A DNA stretch of 64,000 nucleotides from Phialocephala subalpina (Eukaryota; Ascomycota; Leotiomycetes; Helotiales; Mollisiaceae): the NCBI GenBank assembly GCA_900073065.1, contig FJOG01000023.1, positions 500,179 to 564,178 of the forward strand, written 5' to 3'. The position numbers and the translations under genes are program-made. This document shows, in pieces, positions 1-11,200 of this stretch. Below the pieces are notes generated by a model. It was not told where the DNA came from. It saw only the letters and a program-made list of their open reading frames with translations, and searched no databases. The stretch's first letter is position 1. Each line of letters begins with the position of its first letter.

Positions 1-914
1 GGTGCACGCCTGACCCTAGAATTCAAAAATGTCAAAAGAGAGGACTTCCTAGATTGGAATATTAAAGCTGTTGAAGCGGAAGTGAGAGCTTGTATGGAGA
101 GTAATGGGGAGGCGGAAGCGTTGAAGGTTGTTGATGAGGAGAGTGGTGAGATTGCTGGGTATACTGTTTGGGGGTGGGGTTTAGAGGTGAGTTTTGTTTC
201 TCTTCTTCAAGGTGATTGTTGGAGTTTTGATTTTTGGGGAACTGTGGATTTATCTGAGTATCTGGTGTCCGAGTGGATGGTAGTGACATTAAGTTCTTGT
301 ACGTGGGAAGAGCGTGGCACTGACACAACACAGGCCATCTCCAAAATATTGCGCGTCAAAGAAGATCTCCCACTCCCGGAAGGATGCAACACTACGTTAA
401 GAAAAACATATCTCAAGCTCCTCAATGATATGGAAGCGAAGCACCAGCCTGAAGGATCGTTTTACGGTACCCCTTCTTTCCCTCACCTCACTTCTCATTC
501 CTCTTGCCCCACTCCACCCCTACTTCCATTTGTCTAACATAAGATCCAGAATTGCTCGAATTAGCAACAAGTCCTAAATACCAACGCCGAGGCATTGGTT
601 CCCAGCTCGTCAACTATGGCCTTGAAAAAGCGGTTCGAGATGGTAAGAAAGTGTATTTGAGCGCTGCGCCTAAGGGTGTGCCTATTTATACGAAGCTTGG
701 GTTTGGGGAGGTTGGACGGTTGGAGTTTCCGTTGACAGGGTGGGGTGGGGAGGGAGTGCATGTTCATGGTGAGTTTTTCTTGTTCTTCTCGGGTGGGAGG
801 GGGAAAATGGCTGATGTGAACAGTTGCGATGATTCAGGAGCCGAGTGTTGGAGATGGGAAGTAAGAGCTGGTGATTGGTTGTTTGGTGGGACGAGGGGGC
901 CGCTATACAACTAA
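1..914 (+). CDS. GNAT-family N-acetyltransferase, 5' end cut by the window
   Basis: The frame is open from base 1, so the true start lies upstream. I read four exons: 1-186, 334-466, 544-768 and 838-914, with GTGAGT, GTACCC and GTGAGT donors and AG acceptors. Exon 3 holds the acetyl-CoA pyrophosphate-binding signature RRGIGSQLV, preceded by LLELATSPKYQ and followed by a typical GNAT beta strand (VYLSAAP) and a YTKLGFGEVG tail. The family transfers an acetyl group from acetyl-CoA to an amine; the substrate cannot be told. The first and last introns (147 and 69 nt) are multiples of three without stops, so an unspliced reading stays open and the exact edges are uncertain. The C-terminal exon is poorly conserved in appearance. 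Confidence 0.75.
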
Positions 915-1105
915 TAAGATCTCGAGATAGAGAATACCCAAATTTATAACTGTCATCTAAAATTAGCATCAAAAGCTAAGTCGTTCCCACCGCATCTTCC
1001 TCAGTTACCGTCGCCTTGACAATTCGATCACAATCCCTCCCACGTCTCTTTCTTCCAATCACAAAAGCTCTACACCCAAAACTGCCAATCTATGGCCTCG
1101 TCGAA

Positions 1106-1933
1106 ATGGCAACACAAGTATCCGCAGATTCCAGCATCCAACACCCATATGAATGAGGCGACGAGGGAACATTCCACGAGGCTATTGAGGGTCGTTTGAG
1201 GCAACTTGGCTCGAAGATTCGACGGGGAGTTTTACCAACAGCCCAGGTTCGTGAACTCTTGGAGCATGTCCTCTTTCTCGATGCGAAACGAAGGGAGGAG
1301 CTGTTGGGTGGCAACAATGGTCCACCATTTGTCCTCAACGAAGGACTGCGGTCTATATTTCACACAGCAGCGTTGCTTGCCAAGCTCACGAGCACCCTCG
1401 ATGCAGCTCCTGATGCAAACATTCCCAACAACACTAGCTTTCAATCGTCGACACTCATACAGGACTGTCAACAAAGAAGCCGGTGCCTGGCCGTGTGTGT
1501 AGAGTTCATGTCCGACCTCGTCAGTTCCGTCAATAAGAATGAAGCTCGCCTCGAGGTATGTGACTGGGGACTGCCCACGGCTACCAAAGACTAGACTTTG
1601 GCGGCAGCTGCTCTGGAGATTATTCGTAAACTCGAGCCACCATATCAGCATGACATCGCCAATTCCTTGAGTACCTGGTTTGAAGTTCAGGAGCAGACAG
1701 CCGAGATTACTATGGCAGCAGCGTTGGAACGCGTGATTGAAGACGAACAGTCCTTGAATCAGCGACGAAGAGGTATGATCATTCCAATTGCTCTCGTTCG
1801 CAGCTAAGGAACCTGTTGAATAGACCAGGAAGATGCGTTTAAGGCTCTCCATTCCGGCTCAACTCACCTTAAGACTATGCTGGCAAGCTTACTCTTCGGG
1901 GCTGCAGCTGGAGAAGACGACACCGAGGGTTGA
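1106..1933 (+). pseudogene. Unrecognised small protein gene with an early in-frame TGA
   Basis: I do not recognise the family. From ATG 1106 the frame gives 16 codons, then TGA at 1154-1156, and then stays open through a convincing three-exon body: to about 1555, about 1600-1772, and about 1825-1933. Introns have GTATGT and GTATGA donors and TAG acceptors. The body is alpha-helical and Leu/Glu-rich (RELLEHVLFLDAKRREELL, IIRKLEPPYQHDI, TMAAALERVIEDEQ). No other upstream ATG enters this frame before codon 135. Either the gene lost its start region to one nonsense change, or an upstream exon was missed. It is not obviously membrane-bound and I see no catalytic motif. Confidence 0.45.
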
Positions 1934-1998
1934 AGGATATTCCTGGTGCTAAAGAAGAAGACCCCGAGGGTTAAGGCTGCAAGAAGCAGGGGATATTC
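1913..1998. repeat. Imperfect short tandem duplication over a gene 3' end
   Basis: The segment GAAGACGACACCGAGGGTTG...GGATATTC (1913-1942) recurs in extended form at 1954-1998 (GAAGAAGACCCCGAGGGTTA...GGATATTC). The first copy contains the stop codon of the preceding gene, so the duplication covers its C-terminus and 3' flank. Confidence 0.55.
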
Positions 1999-2200
1999 TA
2001 CTCGGTACTGAGGCAGTTTGCGATATACAATAAGTGCATACGGTGATATGGTTGTCGAACGGTCCTTTTAGTATTCATCGCAGCCTTGTATCCTGTTTTA
2101 ATGAAGACCACTTCTCATGCCATAAATTGAGTCTCCAAATCCTTTATTCATGCGTGCCCCATGAAATCATAGTATTGGACTCAGTGAATTAGGCAATCAA

Positions 2201-2281
2201 ATTCAACCACAACTTCAACATAACTCCTACAAGAACCCCATCGAATTCAGCCAGAACTTCAATAAAACTCTCACAACGAAC
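2201..2281. repeat. Imperfect tandem repeat, about 38-40 bp unit, two copies
   Basis: AATTCAACCACAACTTCAA (from about 2201) is followed by a related copy, AATTCAGCCAGAACTTCAA (from about 2243), each continuing into an ACTCC/ACTCTCACAA tail. It sits in the gene-free stretch 1999-2425, in which I see nothing else. Confidence 0.5.
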
Positions 2282-2425
2282 GTTCAATAGTATCTTTGCA
2301 TTATTTTGCGCCTTCCCGAAGCCATCTGCCAGTGTCTTTGTGCCCCACAGTCAGCCCAGAGCTTTAACAAACGAAGCCTTTAATGTCATCTCCTCCCACC
2401 ATTCCGCTCTCACTCCTAGCCTGAC

Positions 2426-5091
2426 CTAAGACCCGTCTTCAGATGCACTCTCCCAGTCCTCTGACCGACCAAACTGAAGGAAGGCCGTAGTAAGTCCAGA
2501 CATATCAAACTCATCTGCTCGACCTTCTACCTCCGCGGCCAGACTCGATTCCTCCCCGGCTGCCACGAACAAATGCTCTTTGCCAGCGAGAAGTGGATTG
2601 ACGTATTCCTCCACCTGCTTCATTGTCGAGTCCTTTGGCGACTTCAACGGGCGGTCGAAAATAGTGGGATCGGTCTCGTTTGCGCCCCTGTTCCGCTTTG
2701 GTTTATTCTTGTTTAAGAGACTTCCGTCTACCATACTCTTCGGGAAGAATACATCTTCGTACCAACCAGCGTTTGTCTTCAAAACATCGCGCTCATGGTT
2801 AAATAAGGACGGAGAGTCGAAACGGATATGATCTCGAAGGCGACCAACAGTATGGAAATCCTTCCCACAACCGAATGAGCATACAAACCGCTTATCCGCT
2901 TTCTGCGACGCCAAATATTCCGACTTGGCCACAAGCTCGCCGTACCCGGTGCGCCAAGATGGCTCGCTCAAATGACTCTTCAATGTGTAGCTATCCTTGT
3001 AGACCTTGGCCTTCTCTTCTGGGGTGCTAATGAGGCTTCCGTTGCACTTCTGGCAGGTAAAAATATCCACTCCTTTCTCTTATGACAATAGTACCTCCAC
3101 AAAGGCCGTAAAGGTTGCAATAGTGGCGATGTTCAGATCGTTCATTGGTCGTCCACTTAACTTCGACGACGGCATCTCCAACAGGTGAGTCCAACCCTGC
3201 AATCTCATCTTCAACATCTCTGAAATCCTGCTCCGGCTCAGACTGATTTGTCTCGAGCAACTCCCCCGCGAGCTGTCTTCAATGGCCGCTGCCCTTTGCA
3301 ATACCATACGAGCAAGCTTGCCTGGCGCCTTCAGCTCTGCAATTCGAGATTGAGCCTCTTCAAGAGTCAAAAAGGCCTCTCGTAGCTCGCGTTCACCTCC
3401 AGCAGAGTTGCTAATGCATATTTTCGAACCCGTTTCTTGGTTGTCTTGATCGAATTGGGATCGCCACGCGCCAGCACCGTACGCACTTCCTCGTTCTCCT
3501 CAACAATCTTGTCAAACACCTTTTCCCTCACGTGGCATTGTCTAGCCAAGGGGGCTCGCTGAATAGCGACTGAGGCGTGGCTCTCGGCAACTCTTTTGTC
3601 CACAGCTACGCCGTGAACAAGCATTGCAGCAAGCTGGAGATCAAACAGGCTTTGGTAAAAGTACTCTTCGTACACCTTAGACAAAGAATGATGACCCATA
3701 ACCAGCCGAGCCTTGTCTACGCCTAGCTGCCTTTTCAAATTGGTACCGAACTTACGGCGCCAGGAGGAAAATGAGGTGTATTCAGGATAGCCGAGCTAAG
3801 CAGTTCGCACCTTCAGGTATCCCGTGAAAGAATCTATACTGGCCGCCTTCGTCTTATCGAGCTTCACTCCTCTCACAGCCACAGCCAAGAAGACGGGTAG
3901 ACTCCTTGCTTCCTTCTTGGTGGCATTGTTGATCTCCTTGGACACCATCAAGGGCTTGATGGATCTATGTTTGCCGAGCAGACCGCGGCGCAAAAGTATA
4001 GCGAGAAGTCGAAGCGGGAGTGAAAACGTTAGATGAGTGCTCAAATAATCGATCGGAAACTCGCAGAATCCGCACTTTGTCTTGGTGCTTTTCTTTCAAA
4101 GATATCTTCATCGTACGAAAGGTGATGTCTGCTCCAAACTCGCCATGCCACCGACCATTCGCATCTGTCTCGCGGTAGATTCTGATATCCCCCCAATCCA
4201 GAGAACCGTTGCAGATAGAACTTAGCCGGACACCGCACAAGTAGCTCAACAGTTAAGCGACAACACGCTGCTCATGGACCTCGATACTGGGCGGCTCCTC
4301 GAACTGCACTCGTCAGACAACAGTCATTGACGCTGAGGAAGAGGGCTGGGAGGGGGCGGGGAAGGGTAGGCGAAGACTTACATCAAATTTTATCAACTGT
4401 AGCAACTCCGGCAACCCCAAGTAAGTCTTGCTGATGGTCTCTGTATTGAAGCTATTCATCAACTTCATCAAGCGGCCTGTCTCATTTGTCCTATGGTAGA
4501 AGAGATTGGCATCTGGAAGGTTCGCCACCAAGCTTGAGTGACGATCGATCAATCCAATATCACAGATGCGTGCGCATGGAGAAAAAAGTCGAGATCTGTG
4601 GGTCTTTGCCATTTTGGATGGTTTGTATGGCGAGTGCTAGAACCTGTACGTGGGTCTATGTCAAGACTTGCCAACAAAATATGGGAGATCTAGCATATAC
4701 CTGCATACATTCTCGACCAGCTTTTCAAGGTTGTTTGGGAAGATAAGGTGGTCGCTGTTACCACTCACTTCGCCGTCGGGAATGGAAATCCCATCCACCT
4801 TTTCTGCCGATAGCAAGACCGCCATCAAGCCGCGATAATTTCTCAACGTGCGGCCTTGAGCTTCCAGCGTACCCTTGCTAGACCCTGTTAAACTATACAT
4901 GATCAGTACAGAAAGGCGAAAGTGGTGTGTAGAGCAGCGCTTTTAGCTGGTGCTCGAAAGAATATACAAGAGGAGAACAACAAGACCAGTGGAAACCGGG
5001 GTAGTGAGAGTACGTGAAACTCACAGCGCAAATCATAACTTTTCCCCAAGATCTCCGCAGTCTCTACAACCTGCCCTGCCAGCTCGTCCAA
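2426..5091 (-). pseudogene. Tyrosine-recombinase-fold (DUF3435/FluG-type) protein with C-terminal zinc fingers, broken
   Basis: Reading the minus strand in pieces gives an N-terminal helical part, then box I with the expected arginine (CGVRLSSICNGSLDWGDI), then a box II-like segment (SSWRRKFGTNLKRQLG ... MGHHSLSKVYEEYF) with Arg, His and Tyr in recombinase order. The C-terminus carries FTCQKC and RFVCSFGCGKDFHTVGRLRDH finger-like motifs. DUF3435 proteins include the captain recombinases of fungal Starship elements, and also many stand-alone genes. The reading is interrupted by TAA at 4253-4255 (just before box I), TAG at 3796-3798, and frame changes near 4040, 3405, 3270 and 3075. Both stops are one C-to-T change away from glutamine codons. 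I see no intact cargo or element ends around it. Confidence 0.65.
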
Positions 5092-5693
5092 GCCGTCACC
5101 ACGCTTCCACTGTTAAAACTTGTATTGGAAGGTGTTCTTTCGTGACGCGGTTGAATTTCCTGTTGATGTTGCTGTTGCTGTTTTTAGGGAAGGAAATTTC
5201 GAAGTTGAATCTCGGAAAATCTCCGAGCTGAAAGTCGCAGTCCCAAATATAACGAAATATCGAGGTCTTCGAAAGTGACGAGGGCAACCCATGGTCCTAA
5301 AGGTCTTGAGGTTGAGTGAGGTGAATTCGCTAACATTGCTAGAATTGAGCGGGGCCTCTGTAGAATTTTAATTCGGCTTGTCGCTTAAAATGCGAGACCC
5401 CTTTCTTCACAACCTTCATCTTCCAGACGACTACACGAGCCAAGCAGCGATAAGTTGCTCATGGACCTCTATGTATGATGGGGCTTCAACGCAGCATTAA
5501 GTGGGACGATCGACACGCACAACTTGGAAATTAGAGCTGAGTGGTATTGTAAAGAACTAAGAGAGGAGAAGGGAACAAGCCAGTTATGTACTGTACATGG
5601 AATCTGTTGGTAGTGCATGTGATCATCTGACTTGTTCTGTGACACAACTAACCTAGCAATCCAAATGCGCCTTGAAAGTCACTCTCGTACCCA
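5092..5693. other. Gene-free stretch between recombinase relic and NDT80-family gene
   Basis: Short open frames exist on the minus strand at 5096-5287 that may be further decayed 5' coding sequence of the recombinase relic (Asn- and Gln-rich reading). From 5300 to 5693 I see no gene, RNA or repeat. It must hold the 3' UTR of the minus-strand gene that ends at 5694. Confidence 0.4.
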
Positions 5694-7103
5694 TCACACA
5701 AGAACAAGAAGGCCACAACGGCATTTCGGGAAATAGCCGTCAATCTTGCTAGCTTCACTTTTTTGAAGAGGCTGTTGAGCCAAAGGTTGCGTTTCTAGCT
5801 TGATGGACGGCTCATGCTTCGCGTTATCAGGCGTTTGCGGAACTGTTGCGTTCAAACTTCCTTCGTTTGGTCTTTCTCTGACAAAATCAACGATGGGATT
5901 TGAGGGATGTTTATCTTTCGTAGTCGTAGGTATTAGCATGCCCATATATCTGGACATGCTGGGCGATTCTTCGACGTCTTTGGCTTCTTTAGCGGAGAGA
6001 ATGGGCTCTAATGGGGCTCGGACGTTACTCTTAAGCTGCCGTCGTTGGTAGTAGCTTGGAGATCTGCCGCGGACGACCAGTTGAACAGACATGCGGGATG
6101 CAATTTTTATCCAGCGATCTGATGCATTCGAACTGCCGGTATCTGCGAAGAGCTCTAGCAGAAGGTGGTAGTGGTCTTGGCGACCAATTCGCTGCCCATT
6201 GTTTGGAGTAGCGGTCTTGAACTGAATACGGTTGAACTTAGCATATATCGGAAGTTCGTCGGGGTGAGCTGTTATAGGCTCGTATGTTGTTGTTGAGGAT
6301 CTTGGTGCTAGCATGATCTGTGCTGGTCTTCCTCCTGTGGGCAGTGGAATTCGTTCCGATGTAAATTGGATGAGATCGATAGAGTTGCCATCTTTCCCGT
6401 CAACAACAGCTGCTATGGACATGGCAAAGTTGTAAACTTGGAGGATAGCACTTTCACCCTCGTTGCGATGAACAAGGTATACAGGACCATTCGGGATTGA
6501 TGGTGTAAGTGTAAAGGAACAAGAAAGGGAGAAGAAATTCCGGCGGTAGCATGTCCAAACACTGTCCGCGATGAAGAACCCGCCACTGTCAACCCCCCCG
6601 AATATTTCAGGATATATGATGTGTCCATCTGAGGCCCGGAGTGAGTGTATCACATCAGTGTAAAAGAACGGAAGACAAGGCGTGCTTTCGATGGAATACT
6701 TGTAATTCCTGCTTCTCAGCTGCTCTTCGGGTGCCGCGTCAATTGATTTCTGATCTCCGGATGCCGTGGCGGTTGGCGCTTCACTATTAAATCTTGTAAG
6801 AATCGTGGACGCGCTCGTTGAAGGCGATGGAGGCGCGGTCGGCTGCGGCTCATGAACGGACTTTGTACCCCAGGTGGAAGCTGATGTTTCTCTCTTGACG
6901 CCGAGCCCAGCGACAGGATAAGAAGTAGGCTGAATTATGCTCTTCGAGCCCATGCTACTGTATCCGTTGTCCCTGGAACCCATCGTGTCCGCAACATTTG
7001 AGGCTTCGTTATCTTTGAGGCGTCTGGGTTCGGTGTCCCCACTCGATCCATATCGAGCCTTGACTCTTCTTTGTGGACTCTTGGGCGGAGCTTTTCGTTT
7101 CAT
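5694..7103 (-). CDS. NDT80/PhoG-type DNA-binding transcription factor
   Basis: A 469-residue reading from the ATG of MKRKAPPKSPQRR, which is basic and NLS-like. The start was chosen because an apparent 52-nt 5'-UTR intron (GTGAGA...CATCTAG) ends just upstream; an in-frame ATG at 7124 is the alternative. Residues about 138-350 match the NDT80/PhoG Ig-like DNA-binding fold: IYPEIFGGVDSGGFF, SVWTCYRRNFFSLSCSF, YAKFNRIQFKTATPNNG, and the closing VVRGRSPSYYQ. In yeast Ndt80 binds middle sporulation elements. Filamentous ascomycetes carry several paralogues (vib-1/xprG, fsd-1 and a third) acting in sexual development, incompatibility and protease control; I cannot say which this is. The N- and C-terminal flanks are Ser/Pro-rich and probably disordered. 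Confidence 0.85.
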   Translation of the reverse strand: MKRKAPPKSPQRRVKARYGSSGDTEPRRLKDNEASNVADTMGSRDNGYSSMGSKSIIQPTSYPVAGLGVKRETSASTWGTKSVHEPQPTAPPSPSTSASTILTRFNSEAPTATASGDQKSIDAAPEEQLRSRNYKYSIESTPCLPFFYTDVIHSLRASDGHIIYPEIFGGVDSGGFFIADSVWTCYRRNFFSLSCSFTLTPSIPNGPVYLVHRNEGESAILQVYNFAMSIAAVVDGKDGNSIDLIQFTSERIPLPTGGRPAQIMLAPRSSTTTYEPITAHPDELPIYAKFNRIQFKTATPNNGQRIGRQDHYHLLLELFADTGSSNASDRWIKIASRMSVQLVVRGRSPSYYQRRQLKSNVRAPLEPILSAKEAKDVEESPSMSRYMGMLIPTTTKDKHPSNPIVDFVRERPNEGSLNATVPQTPDNAKHEPSIKLETQPLAQQPLQKSEASKIDGYFPKCRCGLLVLV

Positions 7104-8214
7104 GGTTGTTGTTCTAGATGTCATAAGCAGGACAATCAGAATTTGTGATGATACATAACTCTCACATCGTGAAGGGGACTGAAGAGAGCCCATCAATCTT
7201 CTCAGTCTCAATCGCAACTTGAGGCAGCCAAAGCTTCCGATGTTGCCATCAGAGGCCCTCTTAAGCACGTGGAAGATAGATAGGGAGATCCACGTAGATT
7301 GATGTTAAGAAGAAAATTAAATGCGGGGTGTGTACCGTTTCACAGCTTCACCTCACCTCGTACAGTACAGTACAGTACATACACCCCGACACTCATGCAG
7401 AGCCAACAAATCAGTCCGCAAAATGATGCTCGTAAATCACGAACCCAAACCCCATTGAGTTTTCAGAAACATGGTGAAGTTCTGTCAAATCGCGACTCAA
7501 GTTTGCAATGAAGTTGGGATCGAGTGAAATCTGGGACAAGGACAAGATGTGAGGAGCGGTTGCCGAAGTCCTAGGGTCTTGGATCCACGACAAGATTAAA
7601 TTAGACTAGGCTGATGAGTGTTGGAGGAGATTGTCTGTCCTGGAGTCGAGTTGAGAAGTGGATCGCGATGAAGAAGAAATCCGGACATCAAGTCAGGGCT
7701 TCGAGATTCTGCCGCTCTACCAGCTCTATTAGGCATAGTGTGCCTGACCGCACAGTCTAGCCCCATATTAAAACTTCTCATGATGATGACTTCTTGCATC
7801 ACATATCCAATTTGTAAAGCATCAAGTAATGCAGATGGATAGGTACTACACAGAAATCAGGATGGCAATATAAACAAAGGATTATCCAAGGATGCCTTGC
7901 CTTCCGTTATCACGTGCCTATGCTCTAATCCAACCCAGACGATTGCCGCTTATTTACTCTTGTGCCGTACCGTAACATTATTGTTATGAGTTAGATGTCC
8001 GTGCTCGATTTGAGTCACTGCTCCATTCCTATCACTGTCTTAGTTCCTTTAGGGAGAAGCAGCAAACTCAATCCCTATCAGCTTTCGACGAGAGAGGCCT
8101 GGACGAAAGGGATGGAATCATATAATACAGTACACATAACAAGAAACATCACACCCACTAGGCATATTATACACCGTATGCACCCAAGATGAACCGAACT
8201 CCTTCGTACATCTT
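7104..8214. other. Intergenic, with a short GTACA repeat
   Basis: Holds the promoter side of the NDT80-family gene, with a probable 52-nt 5'-UTR intron just upstream of its ATG, and the 3' flank of the next minus-strand gene. A perfect GTACA four-copy tract lies at 7360-7379. No convincing coding frame on either strand. Confidence 0.5.
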
Positions 8215-11200
8215 TCAAGACATCTTATCCGACTCAGCGATGCTTCCTCTCGGACTGTCATTCCCTTGCTTTGCGCCATCACCAACCCCACTGATGCCGA
8301 TCTGTACGCTCTGCCGCCTGGCAAACGGGGGCATCGGGCTCCCCACACCACTTTGCCCGCTCAAACGCATCGGACTGGGACTCGTATCTCTTGCTAGAAT
8401 TCCCGGCGGCAGACCTAATGTAGGAATATTCGAATCGAGCAAGCTACCCACAAACGGACTTCTAATAATTGGTGGTGTCGCACTCGGCGGGGTTGATCTC
8501 TCTAGTACCTCCTTATAAAACACTTCAAGCAGCTTCGGATCGCTGCAAAAGATCTCAAGCTCGTTCTTGATAGATTCGGGGGTGGTGATATTAGCTAACT
8601 TCGAACCCGCCAGACTGGGACCCAAAACGTCAGAAGTGGCACGCAAGATAGGAGACCCCATATAATTAGTAGTAGTAGGACGGATCAAAGGAGAATTGAC
8701 AGGAGTTGGCTTCTCGGAAAGGCCATGGCTATAGACAGATGAAGCCATGCGGACATTACGATCCGCATGGTCGACCTTGACATACCTGTCCCACTCTCTC
8801 GCTGCCGCCGTTCGATTATTGTAGAGTCGATTCGCTAGAAGTAGGAAGTGGCCTTCGTCGGTGATTTGCGCAAGGACGACGCCGGATCGATGGATGTATT
8901 GCGTGTATTTGAAATCTGGTTTGCCCCAGGAGTAGGTGACTTCAACGTTGCTGGGGAAGTTTCGGGCTGCTTCGATGTCAAGAACAAAGTTGAACTTCTT
9001 CATGATAGCTTTTTGGTAGTAATGTCGAGTAGCTGCGGTGTTTGGAACCTGTGGGGCGAACGAGTTGATGTCGAAGTATGTTCTCGGTTGCTGATCTGGA
9101 GGTTTTGAAGCAAGTTCTATGATATAAGGACTCCTGAATGGATGGATTGATATTATCGAGCAGGCCTCTCCAACCGGTGCTTCAACAAGCCTGAGACCGT
9201 AGCGCTCGGATGTTGAGGCCCAAGATTCTATAGCATCTTCAATTAGTTTTGCTGTTACACCTAGCCAGTCGATTCGAATGTGGTAACAATTGTCGGGGTT
9301 GTGCAGGCGGTCGTAGTGCAGATTAATCCGCTCGTGACGATACGATCGTTTCCGATGGTCGACGTCATATTTCATGACTTTGCTGAGTGCCACCTTCGGC
9401 TTCTTTCCAAGACCCCCGGCTGTCGTTGGTGTTGTTGTGCCGGAGTCGGTAGAATTGTCATCGACGCTTGATCGAGATTTTTCAGGTCGAGGAGAGTCTC
9501 TCATCATGCTTTCAGACATCGGCGTCGACGGAATTGAGCTAGAATAATCCCGGCGTTTTGATGCAAACCAGCCGCTTCGACTCTCTGGACGTTGTTTCGA
9601 AAACTCTCCTGTGACCTGGTAAAAGTACTGGCCGTCTCTGAATGGATGGCGTTTTTCAACATGGACGAAGATCCCTATGTCCTTGTCCTTGCTTTCCTTT
9701 CCAGCCTCTTTCTCTCTTAACTTTTGAAGCTCATCTTTCGCCATCAACCTGTTCCCGAAATCAACAGCCTCCTCTCGGGTGTCGATGTCCTCAAAGTTCT
9801 CAATTAGCCAGGTCGTCATATCAGAACCGATGAAACAATTGTAATGTAATCTGAAATGCCACCTTCGATTTTGCATCCGAACTCCTCCTTTCTCCACAGG
9901 AGCTTGAATAGCCTCGGCCAATGCTGCGATGTCCAGTTTCGACCTACGAAATCGCTCTGTCTCCAACAATTGCCCTCGTTTGGCACCGGCTTCACCAGTC
10001 TCGACCAGTGGTAAGGTCTCCAATTCAGCCGTAACGACAACAGAAGGATCTTCCGTCTTGTAAACGATGTCGAGCGGGTTTGGATCTTTCACCTTATGTG
10101 ATCCTTGGTTATGAAAGCGTCGTTCTGATGCAGGCACGACTCTGTGTCGCTGCCACATCTGCGTTAGCTTTTTGATGCCCTCAAGCCTGATCTCTTCCTC
10201 GTTATCTTCTCCTTGCCGCCTCTGGAGTGTGGTAGGTCGCTCGACTGGAATCAATACGAATCGAGCCCTCCAAAATCGTAGACCCTCTGACATCTCTTCG
10301 TCAAAGCCCGCAATATAGGCATCGACATAGTTCCAATTGTACTCGTCCTTTGGTCTACCGAGAATGATTTGACGCGACTCGTAATCATCCGCTAGAGTAG
10401 TACGGATTGCGGGATTGTAGACTGCCGGCACAACGGATCCGGGACTTGAAGCGGTAGACGCTGTTGGCTTTCGGATGAACATATTGACTTCAATCTCGCC
10501 ATCATTGACACACGATAATTGGTGTATGATGTTCCCCATCGACAGGAACACGCTAGCACCGTCCTCTGCAATACGTTCTCGGTCAAAAACGTTGGCGATC
10601 TTGAGTGCTTTTTGTCCAAACGCCTCCGCAACTGCTGGGCCAACCACAATCTGGAAACCCTGAGATAGACGAAGACCAATCAGTTCTCGGAGAAACTCCT
10701 CCCTGGTTTTCGGATCTTCGTGAAGTTCGTCTTCAACATTTTGCGAAATGTTGTATGGCTTTTGCTGATACTCTGTATCCAGTTGATGCTTAGTCGGAAA
10801 ATATTCTGTCGTCAAAGGCACTGATGCCGGCGAACATAATGACTTCCATTTCATGGTTTTGGTGAGGACTGGCCTGGGGAAGACATGCTGCCACCGCCGG
10901 TACTGACTTGGGCCAATTGTTTCATTTGCTGAAGGATTCGATGGGTTTAGAACGCTTAGCCAAGGGGATAAAGCTGTGGTTGGTGATAGTGTCGCAGGGA
11001 GCTCAGGAACTGATCCCGCCAGAAGTTTGGAGGTAAAAACTTTCTGGTTATCATCCAGTCTCATTGAGAAATGGGTGCTATCTCTATCGTCGTGTCTGTC
11101 AGGGGTCTCATACAGCGAGCCAAGAACTGACCGAGACTTGAACTGGTTCGTGGAGTCGAGCGATTGAAGGGCACTTTTGATTGTCATGGGTCGACTCGAT

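Noticed and set aside
7695..7745. tRNA-like A-box on the minus strand (GAGCTGGTAGAGCGGCAGAATC)
   Set aside because: No pairing acceptor stem and no T-arm at a workable distance; only a B-box-like CTCGACTCC about 60 bp further on without a stem.
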